Source: Dipylidium caninum (lineage: Eukaryota > Platyhelminthes > Cestoda > Cyclophyllidea > Dipylidiidae). Taken from it: 64,000 nt of DNA. The notes below the pieces were generated by a model, which saw nothing but the letters and a program-made list of their open reading frames with translations, made no database searches and was not told the DNA's origin. Within the stretch, counting starts at the first letter, position 1, and the number at the start of each line of letters is the position of its first letter. Position numbers and translations under genes: made by a program. Of the stretch, positions 37,597 to 50,306 are shown one piece after another. Location: assembly GCA_017562135.1 (NCBI GenBank), contig QEYB01000466.1:124001-188000 (forward strand). Direction: 5' to 3'.

Positions 37597-40500
37597 CTCT
37601 ATAAGGGTAGTCGTATGATTTCGTCTGCCTCCGGAATGACTAAAGATAAAATGTACTTCCTTCCGGAATTCTCGAGAAAAGGGCTGTTATTGCCAGTTCA
37701 ATGGGTGAAGGGCTTGCATGCACGGACTCTTTACTACCCATCGTAGTAAATAGGAGCAAGAGGGAAAGAAAGCAGGAAAGAGGGCGCGGAAGTGAAGGAG
37801 AGGCAGGTGATTATCATGTAAGTCCGCCAATCAGTGGAGCGGTGCAAAAGTACTGCTTGACCAAATGCTGCTACAAGCCATCAATCATTTACTTTTTTTT
37901 GCGACGGTGAAGTTTGGCAAGTTCATTGGTGAACTGGAGAGAACGAATCATTCATCCCAGATCCCCACGATCAATGTAACTGGCACTCGGAACAGCAAGC
38001 CGACTCGACGGTTGGGGCCAAACACGAACGTTTTCGACAGTGAGGATCTTCGAGGGCGTAATTCTTGTGCCTGAGTAGTAACACACGGAATCTGCAACTT
38101 AAATTATTTCAGGAGTAAGCAGTTTTCGCTATCAGGATGTAAAGCCACCAAAATTACTGGTCCTACATACTGGCGACAGTTTTTTCCCCCTGGCCGTCGG
38201 GTCCGTCCGTTCAGTCATCACTAGGGCAGGTAAAGCAGTAGTTGACGCAGTCAACAGCCTTCCTCATTTCGGCAGGGTTCCTCGCCTTTTTCGGTCGCTC
38301 CTTTGAAACAGTCCTCGAGCAGCCTCGTCCTAAAAAGACGACAATCACATTAATGCGGTCTTCATTTATTTTTCCCAGCCGCCTTTACACATGACAGTTT
38401 AGTTACGGTTGCCTTCACTTCGCATGTAAAAGCGGGTGCTTTTGGTGTACTTTTTGTGACAAAAAAAATTCACCACATGTAGCAGTGCCATTCCAATCAG
38501 TGCGTCTTGAGTAGTTTTGTGAATCAACGATGGGCGTGGCGTTGAAGTGCCCAAATCACAGTCGGCAACTTTTCCCACGCGTCTCCGCGACCAGCTTAGA
38601 CTTGACGCAGTGTCATGGAGGCGACAGTGGAAAGGTGTGCGCACTCCTTTCCACAAATCATGCAAGGGACTGAAAGAGATAGGAAATTACGCCCATTACA
38701 AGTATACCGATGCGGTCCTAGCACATGCACGAAGCGGAAATGCGGCGGATCTGAGCTTGGTGGACAGGAAGGAAGAGGTGGTTTTCGAATGCTTGAGGAT
38801 TTTTTTCTCCACCCGTCATTAAAAATTCCTCTTTGCCACTTTCTGGCATTTTTACGAAAGTAATGCTTAATGCCTAATGCTTGATATCTAAATGATATCA
38901 AAGGAAATTATGTTCCTCCGAAGTGAGAGAGGATGGCCTCACCGAACCTTCTAGACGAGGGGAGAAGATTAAGGCGAAGTGGGCGATGCACTGAGTCATG
39001 GAGCCATGATGTCTTCGGTCCACGCCTGGCAGCCTCACCTTACCGAACAACACAGCAGCGATTCAGCTGAACCACCTCTCAACCGGCTTGCGATTGGCAC
39101 AAATGTAATGGACATTTCTTTCTCATACTTCTGCCATTTTCGACCTACCTGTATAAGTTCATATGCATCGGTAGGAAACACTCTTCAAAGTACAACTATT
39201 TCACCCTTGTAGGCAAACCATGCGGGCTTAATTTGGCAGAAATGACTTCGAAAAGAGGCTTGGTTTGTAGTAAAGAAAACCTTAAATGTGTAGGGTAATG
39301 CAGAATGACAGCTACTTCGCTGGCTCGGAAAGGAAGGAACCTCAACGAGTACTGACTAGGAGTGAGGTGATGTCCACGACCACGAACAGAATTTCACAAG
39401 GGCAGCAGTCAACTCTTCTCTAGGTAACCCAGAATGTGCATGTGTGTATGTGGTAATCATACAAAATTGCCTCGTAAATGTCTTTTTCCTCCCATCGTAT
39501 ACCATTTTCGACCGCTGTGTCACCGAAAACACCTCGTGGCCGCCACGGTGACCTCGAGATGAAAGGCCTGATTTTATGTTTCGTCGACTAGTTGTGGGGA
39601 GGAAAACAACACCAGTTGGAGGATATGGCGTGTGGTGAACTAAAAGCATCGTAAAGTTGTTAATTGGTCCTCTCTGGGGCTCAACTTGTTTACTCAAAGC
39701 CCTACCTCAAAGCCCTACAAATCGTCATCAACACCTAAGGCGCCGAAAGTTGAATAAACCAAGGCTAAGTTGCACTTTATTGCAGACTTTAGACCGGTGA
39801 CAAAATCAACCTCCTCTTTGGTACTTCAAGAAACCCCAAACCTGAACCGGTGAAGTGAAAGTCCAAAAAAAAGATTGCTGTGTCAATTTCTTAATCTCGG
39901 TCTATTTTGTGGTCACTTAACTCCTCTCCATCGCTGCAAACTCGTGGCCAAGGGTTAAGTTATTCTACGGGAAGGGAGTATTTTTACCACACGTTTATTA
40001 TACCCTTACGACGATTTCTTCCCACCAGTGAGGGGCAAGTGGACGGCATTAGTGAGGTTTGAGCTTGAGGAGCAGAGACTGTCGTGGAATTCTCCTCTAC
40101 ACTCCCTTCGGTCGCTATTATTGCTACAAAAATTGCTGATTTCGACCGACTGCTAGCTGTTTTACTCGGTCCTTTCCACCCAGTGGGTTCATTACCCCAT
40201 GAAATGGCTGCATCATCAATTAGCATAAAAGCCTGCACAGCGCTGGTCTAGGGACTTCACGTATAACTAACACACACACGTGAGAAACTGCGACTTTGGC
40301 CATTAGAGTGTTTGTGCCAGAAAACTCATGGCTTTGAACTCAAATGACCCTTTTGTACTAGTACGCATGTTCTACCTCGGTGTTTTGCCTCGGAAATATG
40401 ACAAGACCTTACAACCAGGTGTGCATTGGGACTGGTGATGTGCTCTGCAATGAGCGCCCATGAGTCTTGGGTGGAGATTTCTCTCCACGTAGAGAAGTTT

Positions 40501-41837
40501 GGTCACATGAAGCGGAAAGACAATTTTTTTTAAAATTCCGTCTTCATTTCATCCGCGTGAGAAGGAAGCCGTTTGAGAGTCGGGCATGATTTAGTTGAAT
40601 GGGAAGCCACCTGCCTTTTTGGCATGTCCTAACAATCGTCACTACTTTTACTTGAGCCACTAATTTTTGTCCTAGGCAATCAGAAAGGGAAAATTAGTAG
40701 GAATTGCGCAGTCTCGCTTGGTTGACTGACATTTCACAGTCCTTTCCACCAGCGCTAGTTAAAAAGTGAGTGCGTCGAGGTGTACTCTTAATGGTTGAGT
40801 TTGCAATTAACCGTACCCTTTGTCCCGAATTCCAAACCTTTCGCAAAATGCAGCTGGAGGTGAGACGATAAATATTTGGACTGACCTTGGGAAAATTAAG
40901 GAAAGGATGAAAGTTTTGCCAAAGTAAAGCACAATTAGTTTTCTATTCAGGGAAGAGTTAGGGTCACTGACTATCGCGGGTCATATGGAGAGTCATTTTC
41001 TCACTTACTACGCAATGCCACCTCTCTATGTACCCTATCCTACAAAACCTTGGTCTCCGCCTATTGAACAGATAACCGCTAAACTATTCTCGCTATCGCC
41101 TACCCCCGAAGGCCGTAGCGTTAAATGTGGGGAGGTCCCTTTCATTTGAACTTCTTTTGTTTACATACACACACACAGACAGATGCGTGTTGGTGTTTCA
41201 AAACACACACACGTAAACATGCAAGGTCAAGGTTACATTGCGCGCGTACACGTGCTTACGAGGAGAACAGTTGCACAGACACCTTCGAGCAGGAAGTCAA
41301 AGGTGATTGGCTAACACGGCCTGAACCAATGGCAGCGCAGACGCGCTAACCCACCAAACAGCCCATTACATGCCAGGCACGGAGGCGCAGGCGCTTGAAG
41401 TGCGTGCGTCCGTGTCGACATCGCGTGAGGTATATGGGTGCGCGCAGACACACGCGCACGCACTTACGCGTCAAATGACCTAGAGAGCGCGAAACGGGCG
41501 TGGGCAACATAGTTCCGCTGCAAATTTCGTGTTCTCGACTCCTGAAAAGGGTGATTACACACCAGTGCATTAGCGGTGCCAAAATCAAACCGGTGTATCC
41601 CCCACGGCCACAATGCCTGAGGATGTAATAAGCATCAATGGGTGCGTTAACATCTCTTTGTTTTCTCTCTCCCCTTACCCTATTTCTCGTTAATGGTATT
41701 ACATTCGCCTTAATATATAATAGAAGTAAACAGATGGTAAAGTTCACCAGCATTTGTTGCGCAGACTTATAGGCTGTCTGTTATCAGGAGAATAATGGTA
41801 TTAGCAACTTAGTTGAAGTATAAGCATGCAATTGTAG

Positions 41838-44800
41838 GTTATCTGAGCCATTGATGAACGGGCAGGAGGTGAAGTTATCGGTTTGTAAATCGAAGGAGGA
41901 ACAAATCAACTCCGCAGACCCTTCGACCTGCCTTCAGTTGATGCCAGAAAATAAAAGTGTGCATCAGCTTCTCAGTGCTCTGCAGGAACCACAACAAGAA
42001 GCACAACCACAACAAGTCCCGCGTGATAGAGCCAATTCCATGGACAACCAAGTTCTTCGGTCCTTATTTACGCACGGTGCGGAGAACTGGTCACGAGGAG
42101 TGTCTGCGTCGTCCGTGATTATGTCGACACATGCTCCTCCACATTCCGCGCTGACTACCACTAACCACACCACTACACCTAGCTCCTCACTTCCAACGCC
42201 TACCTCATCTCGCAGCACTGGGCTCCTTTACAGCCTTCTTGTTTCTGCCGATTCGCGCCTTCCGTCCAGCCGATTGAAACAGCCCCTTGCACCGTCCTCA
42301 GCCAAGAACTCCTCCACCTCTGAGGCGAAAAAACACAAACTGGAGGAGCCAGCCCAAAAAATCACTACTTCGGAGTTCGCGGGTCTGCGGCGGTTCAGCT
42401 TCAGTGGTGACGTTTCGCATGCAGAAGAATTGAAAGCCTACATTAGGACCTCCAACGGTTTACCTAAGATTCCAATTAACTTAAAGTCAATCTTCGATCG
42501 GCGCTTCGAGGAGAACGTCGCCAAAAGTATGTTGAAGGCATCTACTTTTCCCTACACCAACGCTTCAATGAACTCCATCCTTTCAGCACTCATTGTCTCG
42601 CCCACCTCAAGTTCATCACCGGGTCTTTCCTCTACGTCCACCGACTCAGGGTTGGATGAGCCGTTAGACTTGACTCCACGTAAAACTCCCAACGAGCCCG
42701 TGCAGTTGGCTAAGAAGACGGCGAGTCCGGTGCAGAGAAGAATCTCCGAGTTCCTCCGATCGGCGGCGGAATTTGTACACTCCAACAATAATCTGCCTAT
42801 GCATTGGTGGGATGTCTTCAAGGCCGCTTGGCATCGCCTACTCATCCTTGCAATGGCCGAGGATGCTCTGGACCTGGTGCTGGTGGAGTCGCCCCATGCT
42901 GCGGAGCACCTGGCAGCAGGGGAGCCGGTCTTGCCTTGGCTCAATCTCCCCTCCGATCCTACCAAACTTGTACCGACCAGGGCGTTTGCTGAGCGTGTCC
43001 TTGGTTGCATCAGCGAGATTCGCAAGCAGAAACTCAGTTCTAAGGAGTTCAAAACACTCCGAAATGTCATTCTTTTCACTGGTAAGTCGCAAATCCACCA
43101 GCTCTACTGAATCTAATTGGTGTTTACTCCTTAGCTCCTCCTGTTGTTACTTTAATTGATGTTGGGCCTACCGTTGGGCCTTTACTTTTCCCGTCTAGTT
43201 CAAAGTCACATTTTCTAGCCCGCACACTTCAACCTCTCCACCCTCCAAAGCGTATTATGACCCCCAAATTTTGGGAATGCTAAAACCTAATGGGTCTTCT
43301 TTAACCACCACTCCTAACCAGCTGACCTCACTAACAAGTGCGTGCTCTCTTCCGCCTCCTACCCCCCGCCGGCCCTCCTCCTGCAGTCATGTGTAACATA
43401 ATCGCGGGTCCAAACCTACCTTTCTCTACTTTCAATGCGAACAACGCCTCCAATTGCGGCTGAAAGTCTCTTGGTGGTGTCTCCACTGTCGTGTGGTGTA
43501 CAGAACGACAAAAGCAGTGTCGCATTCCGTTAATGTTCTTCCATCTCACCAAGGATCAAGTTATTCTAAAAGTAGTCACCGCAACGATGAACTACTTGGT
43601 GTCTTTTAAGCTTGGTAACAGGCAATTGATGTTTGTTTCGTTAAGTGGCCAAAGCTCCCGAGCCACCCCGACTTCATTCTGATGGTTCACGCGTCGGTAC
43701 AACCCTCCTGGGTGATTCAAAAAGGTCGCAACGAGACGCGAGCATTTCTTTCCTCCACCCCCACCTCCCCTAAAGAAGCCGGCAAGTGGCCCCCACTTAC
43801 AATTTTCCCCCAAGTTTAGGCGACACAACCGCCTTCCTAAGGGCGCAGTCTGAGTACTGTGTGGTGTTAAATACAGTCCAGTTGCGATCTGAACCGTCGT
43901 CCTGAGGGAGAACGCGGAGGGTTTACGCCTTCCCGACAGTGAAAGTGAGCATGTCCCAGATTTTTTTTGTTAACCTGATTCAAACGAGGTGAATCATCCA
44001 CCGTAGACGCGTTTCCACAAGCACACACACATAGAAATTCGTTTCGCCGTTCCAGATTGTGGACTCGTGTGTGTCAAGTGTGTGAAGTGTGTACGTGTGT
44101 GTTTCCCCTAACTAGGCTAGGCAAGACTTGATTTGGCTAGGCTGGATGCCTTCCTTAGGTGCATTTTGTGCATGTGACTTGGCAGGTAATGTCGGTGACC
44201 TGATCTGGTGTCGCGCCTTCCCCTCCCCCCCCCGTGTTCAAGATACCCGACACCCTCCCCACCTCTTTTAAGCCCCCCCCCACTGCTTCCCTTTGCCGTC
44301 TCGTACCGCCGACTGGTATGTTGTGTGCCGAGATTAGGGCATCATCCTCTCTCCACATTTGACCCACTCAACTTGGAGATGATTTCGAAAAGTACGGTTG
44401 TTTTTGGTGTTGAGGCTTTTGAGTGACACCAACCCTTCGTCCGGCGTTGTCCCACAATCGGGCTGCCTATGAAATGCATACGCTCAGTGGTTCGGCCAAA
44501 CTCGTGTGGACACACACCCACACGCTTTGGGCGTCAGCCAATGGCGAAGGCACACAACCACCAAAACTCCCCGCGTCCTTGAAATTTGTCTTGTCTTTTG
44601 CCTCTTTTGACCGTTGAAAGGTAGGAAAAGTGGCGGGTGGTAGCGGAGAAAACGAGGATGAAGAAGTGCGTTTCTGAGACCTCATTTGAGTGCGATAAAC
44701 AAGTGAATTCTCACGGCCTTCTTTCCACTCTACTTGATCACTTCTCCTCATAAATTTCTACGCAGGTGTTTAAAACTGTGATGTGGAGGCACATTAGCCA

Positions 44801-45678
44801 CATTCCAAACTCCCTATTGAGAAGTGTCGCTTAATTCTCCTCGCTTTTATCTTGGTATAGCCGTAAAAAAAAAACCACCTGCGCGAAAAATTTAATTCCC
44901 GGCAAAGTCATTATTTTGAATTGACTGGAAGTTTGGGGAGGAAGGAGGACGGAAGGGGATTTTCGCGGCGACAGGCCAAGGCCAGCCGACTCCTCCAGTT
45001 ATTTTGTCTGGCAATTTCGCCGCGCCTCAAGGAATGTGTACTTTTATGTCCACTTCATTTTTTCGGCGCACAGACGTTAGATTACGCCCTCATTTAAGGA
45101 AGCATTTTCCGGTTGAAAAATTACCCTCTTTTACCCATTTCCTCGTCTGCCCACTCTTCTTTTGCCTCAATCAACGATAAATCCTAAGTAGATGGCCTCG
45201 ATTAGCCCTTATGTAACAGAGCGAGGCTTGGGCGCTGAAGCAGCCTCGCCTTTCAATGAGGGTTCTTTCAGCATGCCCATATTTGCTCCAATCCGCAGCC
45301 ACTCAACCGACCACACTGGCAGAAGTTGGAGTGAAAACACTCCAAAAGTGCCGCGAAGCCGAGCCGGATTTTGTCATAGATAATGGAATGGCAGGCGCTC
45401 TCCTCTACCCCGTGACATGCGGCCTCATTGCACTGGAGACCCTCCCCATGGCTCCATTCGCGGGTCTCTTCTGTAGCCACCTGAGGGGAGAAGCCAGCAA
45501 GGATATTTTCTCAGATAGACTCCGCGCGTCCATTCAGACCTACTCCGATCCCGAAGAGAGCATCCTCGTAAGGCTAGTGTGCGAGACTCCACAGCCGACG
45601 TCGAAGGAGGCCCCAGTCAACGCGACAACATCACGAATTTTTACCTCAACATTCGATTCAATTCCTCCGAAATCGTAA
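41838..45678 (+). CDS. Nuclear receptor, hinge and ligand-binding domain (two exons; DNA-binding domain not seen)
   Basis: Exon 41838-43081 (acceptor GCAATTGTAG, donor GTAAGT, phase 1) joins exon 45272-45678, which ends in TAA. The visible protein is about 549 aa. The first part is a long Ser/Thr-rich hinge with an LxxLL motif (LYSLL, 42226-42240) and a CtBP-type PLDLT motif (42661-42675). From about 42750 comes a ligand-binding domain: helix 3 (SEFLRSAAEFV), the helix 4-5 signature (KAAWHRLLILAMAE), then EFKTLRNVILFT like the helix 8 EYACLKAIVLF. Exon 2 holds helices 9-11 (VKTLQKCREA, then APFAGLFCSHLRGEAS). Helix 12 (DIFSDRL) lacks the usual acidic AF-2 core. The receptor is probably a nuclear, repressor-type transcription factor; subfamily not assigned, NR2-like at best. 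First ATG is 41854, with an in-frame TAA 30 nt before it, so a form without zinc fingers is possible. An alternative acceptor for exon 2 is at 45299, in the same phase. Confidence 0.88.
43082..45271 (+). other. Intron of the nuclear receptor gene
   Basis: A 2190-base intron between GTAAGT at 43082 and CTTTCAG at 45271. It contains two C-runs (about 44225-44233 and 44272-44281) and short TG-rich runs near 44080-44100. No nested gene was found. Confidence 0.8.
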
Positions 45679-46169
45679 ATGTGTGGCACCATATAGTGTT
45701 ACTCTGCTCTGTGTGGCGCCTTACTGCATTTTGCCCCAAGTTCTCGGTGAGGAGAACTTTTTCTAATGCAATGAATGGCAGGGTACTTTAACACACTTTC
45801 TTTGTTCTTACCTACCAACCCGTGCTTTTCTTCTTATTCTCCACCTCCTCCGTCCAATCTCACATACTCTAATTGTGATTTGTATGTCTACTTCTGCGTA
45901 GCGCGTATGCTCTTTTCATCCCCTACTTGACGCCCGGTTTTAGCCTCCACCTGGGGCGGAGTGCTCTACACATCCGGTTGATTTGTGTCACGCCGTTTAT
46001 ACATTTGATGTACTTCACCCTTCCTCTTCTTTTCTTTCTTCTTCATCTTTTGGCCAGCATAATCAACCCAAAAGGCCTTGTTTTTGCTTGCGTGAACGCG
46101 TGTATGTAACTTCACCATCGGATCACAGCCTCAAAGTTACCGTGATCCACATCCAACTTTTTTTAATGA

Positions 46170-46175
46170 AATAAA
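46170..46175 (+). terminator. AATAAA poly(A) signal for the nuclear receptor gene
   Basis: Canonical AATAAA about 490 bases after the receptor stop codon at 45678, in otherwise non-coding sequence just before the first copy of the 2-kb repeat. Confidence 0.45.
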
Positions 46176-46664
46176 ATGTCCACTTCAACACCACTTCTGG
46201 TGGGGTTTCGTGTTCTAGCCTCGGCCAAATGTGACCGAATACGTGAAGGTTGGGAGACCGACAAGGTGTAGTGTGAAGAAGACGCGCTTCTTGGTTTTTT
46301 GGCTGCGTCTCTTCATGCTGCGCCACGGGGGAGGCACTAACGGTATAGACGAAGGATAGACAATATCCAATTCGGTTCTAGCCAGAGGTCGGCTGGTGCA
46401 AACGAGGTGACTTACTGGGGCTGCTTACAAAATCCTAGTGAAACCGAAAGGCCAAATTGCACGATCGCCTGCCAAACAACCGACGCGATATCGTCCTCTG
46501 TTCTTCGCAATAGTCGTCGCAGTGATGAGTCTCTCTGATGGGGCGGGGACGGGGGCGGAGACGGAAGAGGAGGAGGAAAAGGGGGAGAAGTGGGCGAGGA
46601 AGGACGTCGGCCGACCACGAAATTGTGTGCGGCTATTTCTTAGATATTCGATCAGTCCAGCGAC

Positions 46665-46719
46665 TTGGCTTGGCTTGGCTTGGCTTGGCTTGGCGTGACT
46701 TTACTTGACTTGACTTGAC
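46665..46719. repeat. TTGGC/TTGAC pentamer repeats
   Basis: About six TTGGC units followed by GTGACTTTAC and three TTGAC units. The second copy of the 2-kb repeat (51885-51909) has only one TTGGC and several TTGAC units, so this block has expanded or contracted since the copies separated. Confidence 0.9.
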
Positions 46720-46916
46720 AGCGTGACGGGTGGGCCGAGACCTGTCAAGTCCTATTGTTTACGCGCTATGTGAAGAGAGGCTGGACCAAATGACGCTGTG
46801 CAGAGAGGCGATGAAGGAGACGTTGAAGTGTGGGGGCTTTGTGAGGACAAACGATATTATCGTGAGCCTTGAAGTTGCAGGAATTCGCATCCCGAAATCA
46901 CGCATCACGCATCACG

Positions 46917-47080
46917 CCTCCTCCTCCTCCTTCTCCTCCTCCTCCTCCTCCTCCTCCTCCCTGAGTCCTCCTCCTCCTCATCTCTTCCTTTCCCATACTC
47001 TCATCTTCTCTCCGCTCCCCCTTCCCGTCCCTCTCCTTCCCTCCCCTTCCCCTCCACTTCCCTTCTCCCCCTTTCTCTCT
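46917..47080. repeat. CTCCTC polypyrimidine block
   Basis: Long strand-asymmetric tract of C and T, largely (CTC)n and (CCCTT)n, within the 2-kb repeat. It is mirrored at about 52109-52235 in the other copy. Confidence 0.9.
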
Positions 47081-47468
47081 TCTCAGTTCAATGCAGTCGA
47101 GTCTGACTCCTTCACCTTTTCATATCGGACCAGAGTGAAAGACTGGAGAAATATGAGGACGAATGGGTAGAGGAAGTGGAGGAGGTGGTGGAAGAGGTGG
47201 AGGAGGTGAGACGACAACGTGGATGAGGCGTACGCGCGTGTTGTGGATCGAGCCAAGTGGTTGGGTAATTGGGTGGGTGAATGGGTAGGTGGGTGGTGGC
47301 GGAAGGCGTTGTTTACACGGACGTGGTGTGTGCGAAGACGTGGGTGTCAGGTGCATTAGTGCATTAGACGATGACGACGCGTCACCTTGGGACAGAGCCA
47401 GACAGACCGAGTGACGAAGGGAGGAGGGAACGAGGGCGAGAAAAAGGAAGAGGTGAGAAGGGGAGAGC

Positions 47469-47551
47469 CGGAGAGCGGGAAAGCGGGAGGCGGGAAAGCG
47501 GGAGAGTGGAAGAACGGGAGAGCGGGAAAGCGGGAGAGCGGAAGAACGGGA
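47469..47551. repeat. G/A-rich minisatellite of GAGAGCGGGAA-type units
   Basis: Tandem units of about 8-10 bases (AGCGGGAA, AGCGGGAG, AAGAACGGGAG) within copy 1. The equivalent part of copy 2 (about 52630-52690) has fewer units. Confidence 0.85.
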
Positions 47552-48370
47552 GACCGTGGATGCCTTCGTCTTCACGTCTGTCCTCTGCGGACGTCGTCGC
47601 ACCAACAGAAATGGGACGTGATGTGGACGGGGGTCGGCGTGTAGTTAGTGGCGAGATGGTAGTACTGATGCTGATGATGGCGATGATAATGGTGGATGTG
47701 GTTGCGGTAGTTATGAGAATGATGATGGGAAGGCGGCGGAGCAGAGGAAGGGGGAGGGGGGAAGGGGGAGGGGGGGGAGGGAGGGCAGGTGGAGCAGGAC
47801 GAGGATGAGCTGGAGGAGAAGAGAATGAGGAGGAGGAAGGAAAGTAGAGGTTCGGAGTTCTTTCAACTCCTCCGTCGATTGCGGTGACGGCGTCGCAAAG
47901 AGGATCGTACACATTCGGCATTCTCAGAGCTGGAATGTGGGAGGGCTTGACACCGGAGACAATCCGAGGCGGAGGAAATAGTGGATGGTGCTATTGCTTG
48001 GGGTGTGAGTGAGTGGGTGTGTGCATGAGGGCGTGTGTGCGTTTTGTGAGTGGGAACTGGCGACCAGCTCGAAGGGAGTGCAAGTTGTAGGTGGTTTGGT
48101 GAGAGAAAGCACCGCCTCGTATGCAAATGTTGGGTGGAATGACGAGGAGTGGAATGTAGGATGGGATGAGATGAGATGGCACATCGCGGGAAGGCGTGGA
48201 AGAGAGTCTAAGGTGTTACTTTCTCAACTTACTCTCCATTGCTCTTTCTCTCTTCCTTCCCCGTTCCCTCTCTCCTCTCCGCTTCCCGTCTTGGATGCAC
48301 TTCCCCGGTACTCTTCTCCTCCCACCACCCGCCTCACATTCCCCTTTTATAGTGATCATTACCGCATGTA

Positions 48371-50102
48371 AGTTTTTTTGAGACAGCCACACACGGGATC
48401 GGCGAATCTTAAACCAATTTTTTGTTGAGGCCAGCGGTTGTTCAAATGATCACATTCACCCTACTCTTGAGGGTTAACTGATTGCTTTCCTATTCTAAAC
48501 GTCCACCGATGTACACATGGAGTAGAGTAAAACCCGCCCCAGTTTATCCTTTCGCCAAACACATCGCAAGGTGACGAGGAAGAAACGTCTCCACATCTTG
48601 GTGACACCGCCTCACGAACAACCTTGAACCTTTCGGGGTCAAACTTTGACCTCATCGGCCTCGAGTTGATACCACTGCAACAACCACTACTTCGGGTCTG
48701 AGTTACCCAACTGTCAAGATGCTCTTCCCTTGACCTAACCCACTAAATTCGTTGAAAGGCGAGTCGCGTCTAAGGATAGACAGTTGAGTTTAAGGCCGTA
48801 GGAGGATGTACAGGGAAATCCGCCACAAAAATCCGCGGTTCCTACGTCCTAGTGCCAGTCTTATGCAATCATGGCCATTAATCTGGTAATATCTAAAGTG
48901 GTTAGAAGTAAATTTTCCACAGACATGCCTCAAGTTGAATTTCTTCAGCGTCTGGGAGGAGAGTTTGAGAGGAGACGGTAATGATCTCGCGGTAATTTCA
49001 GGCTTCGTCGTTAAAGTAACTGTGAGATGTGACAAATTTCCTGAGGCATTTCCCTTAAACCAGGCTGAGTGTTACTAGGAGGAAAAGGTGACAGTATGTC
49101 TTAAGGCGAAAACGTCTGCGCACTTCTTTTTCAGCTAGGTGACACAAATGAAGCCTGGGTCGCTAGTTGGTCGCAACTTGGACTTCAAAATACAGTCATT
49201 TCGTCAGTACACCTGACCGGTATTTTAGAGCTTGGCGCCAACTTTGAATACACCCTTCCATGACGCCCACTCGGCAAAGCTTGCCTCCCATCGGATGAAA
49301 TGTGATCCCCAGGGAAAAAAGCGTATTCTCTCGTGTGATGAGGTAGTCCTACCATTTGGCTAGAAACAGACTAATATCAGGAAAGAAGTGGACGTATGCA
49401 AATAGGAAAGTTTGAGGCGTCTTCCTCGGTACGGCCAAAATTGGTGAGTGTTCAGATTTCTTCAGGCTTAATTACTTCAAATGTGGCGTACGCAACTCCA
49501 CATGCATTTGCTTTCGTTCACAACGCCTACATCACACAGCCTGTGTGTATGTGCACTTGAGGACAACGTAGGTATGTGTGTGTATATGTCTGGGTGTATG
49601 CTTTCTCACGCACACGCAAACGCACGCGCATATGACCTTTTACGACCTCGAACGGAGCACACAATAATACCACGGAAGGCAGTTGATTCATCAACGAAAG
49701 CCGCCTTTGTGTCCTGCACTCCTCGCACACTCTTCACCTCTGAAGGACATTCGTCGCTTCTATCATACGCGTTATTTGCGGTTAAAGGAAAGCAAAAATA
49801 AAACGACTGTGTGATTCATCACCTAACCATAATAAACACGTGAAACGAAGGGAAAAGGTTGAGCTGGTCGATTGGTGATGGGAGTGAAGCAAAGGAAAAC
49901 ACGACCTCCTTCCGGTGCTTCAAGAGAGGTCTTCATCATCTATGGAGTAGGAAGGGACGAAAAGAAAGTGGGTATCGTACAAGGAGGGATGGGCTGTTCA
50001 CCAGGGAGATTTACTAATGAAAGACCTTGAAACCTCCAATCAGAATTGGCTAATCGTAGTGCAAGTATGTTTACTCCCTCGTCTTGAAGACAATCCACTC
50101 AC
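48371..50102. other. Spacer between the two repeat copies, no clear gene
   Basis: Unique sequence with short open frames only, for example an ATG-started 64-codon frame on the minus strand (48655-48461) that I do not recognise and that has no splice support. Confidence 0.45.
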
Positions 50103-50306
50103 TCAAAGACTTTAAATCGCAGGCTTCTACTGATAGAGTGGAGGTACTGCATGCCGAAATACCACTGATAGTCGGAGCAAGCCGACGGACAGTAAGGGTC
50201 AGTGGATGTGCACACTGTATGGCCCATTGAATCATATACGCATGGAAGGCTCAAGAAGGGGACTGCACAGTGGTGGAATGTACGGACGCTAGGCGATGAG
50301 GTAACT
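50103..50306 (-). other. Candidate Cys-rich exon (competes with plus-strand candidate)
   Basis: The minus strand is open for 204 bases between a good acceptor (TTCCATCATTCAG) and a very good donor (GTGAGTGG). It encodes a segment with six cysteines, including LPCVYDSMGHTVC and DPYCPSAC. I recognise no family. It overlaps the plus-strand candidate exon, and I see no second minus-strand exon to join to it, so at most one of the two is likely to be real. Confidence 0.28.

Larger units (their letters stand above)
29757..41837. other. 12-kb non-coding stretch before the nuclear receptor exon
   Basis: No exon could be supported. I looked on the plus strand for the Cys-rich zinc-finger exons expected upstream of a nuclear-receptor ligand-binding domain, scanning by eye for codons spelling CxGCKxFF or CRxxKC, and found none. 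Microsatellites are listed separately. Open frames such as 32739-33026 on the plus strand have no ATG start and no recognisable domain. Confidence 0.45.
46310..48370 (+). repeat. 2-kb direct repeat, copy 1
   Basis: This segment matches 51455-53605 in the same orientation at an offset of about 5.17 kb. Anchors are CGATCGCCTGCCAAACAACC at 46462 versus 51640, and GGATGCACTTCC at 48293 versus 53461. By eye the core (46460-48320) is about 90-95% identical, while the first 150 bases are more diverged. Both copies end near similar sequence (GATCATTACCGCATGTAA here, TAATCATCTGTAATT there). Small insertions and deletions change every long frame between copies, so no shared protein is supported and no reverse transcriptase or transposase motif is visible. 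Internally it holds pentamer repeats, a CTCCTC polypyrimidine block and a G-rich minisatellite. It is either a non-autonomous mobile element or a segmental duplication. Confidence 0.85.

Noticed and set aside
42552..43079. A 175-codon open frame on the minus strand.
   Set aside because: It is the shadow of the nuclear-receptor exon on the opposite strand.
46730..47921. Long Ser/Pro-, Gly/Arg- or Thr/Pro-rich open frames in the 2-kb repeats.
   Set aside because: They follow the CT- and GA-rich low-complexity blocks and are not preserved in frame between the two copies.
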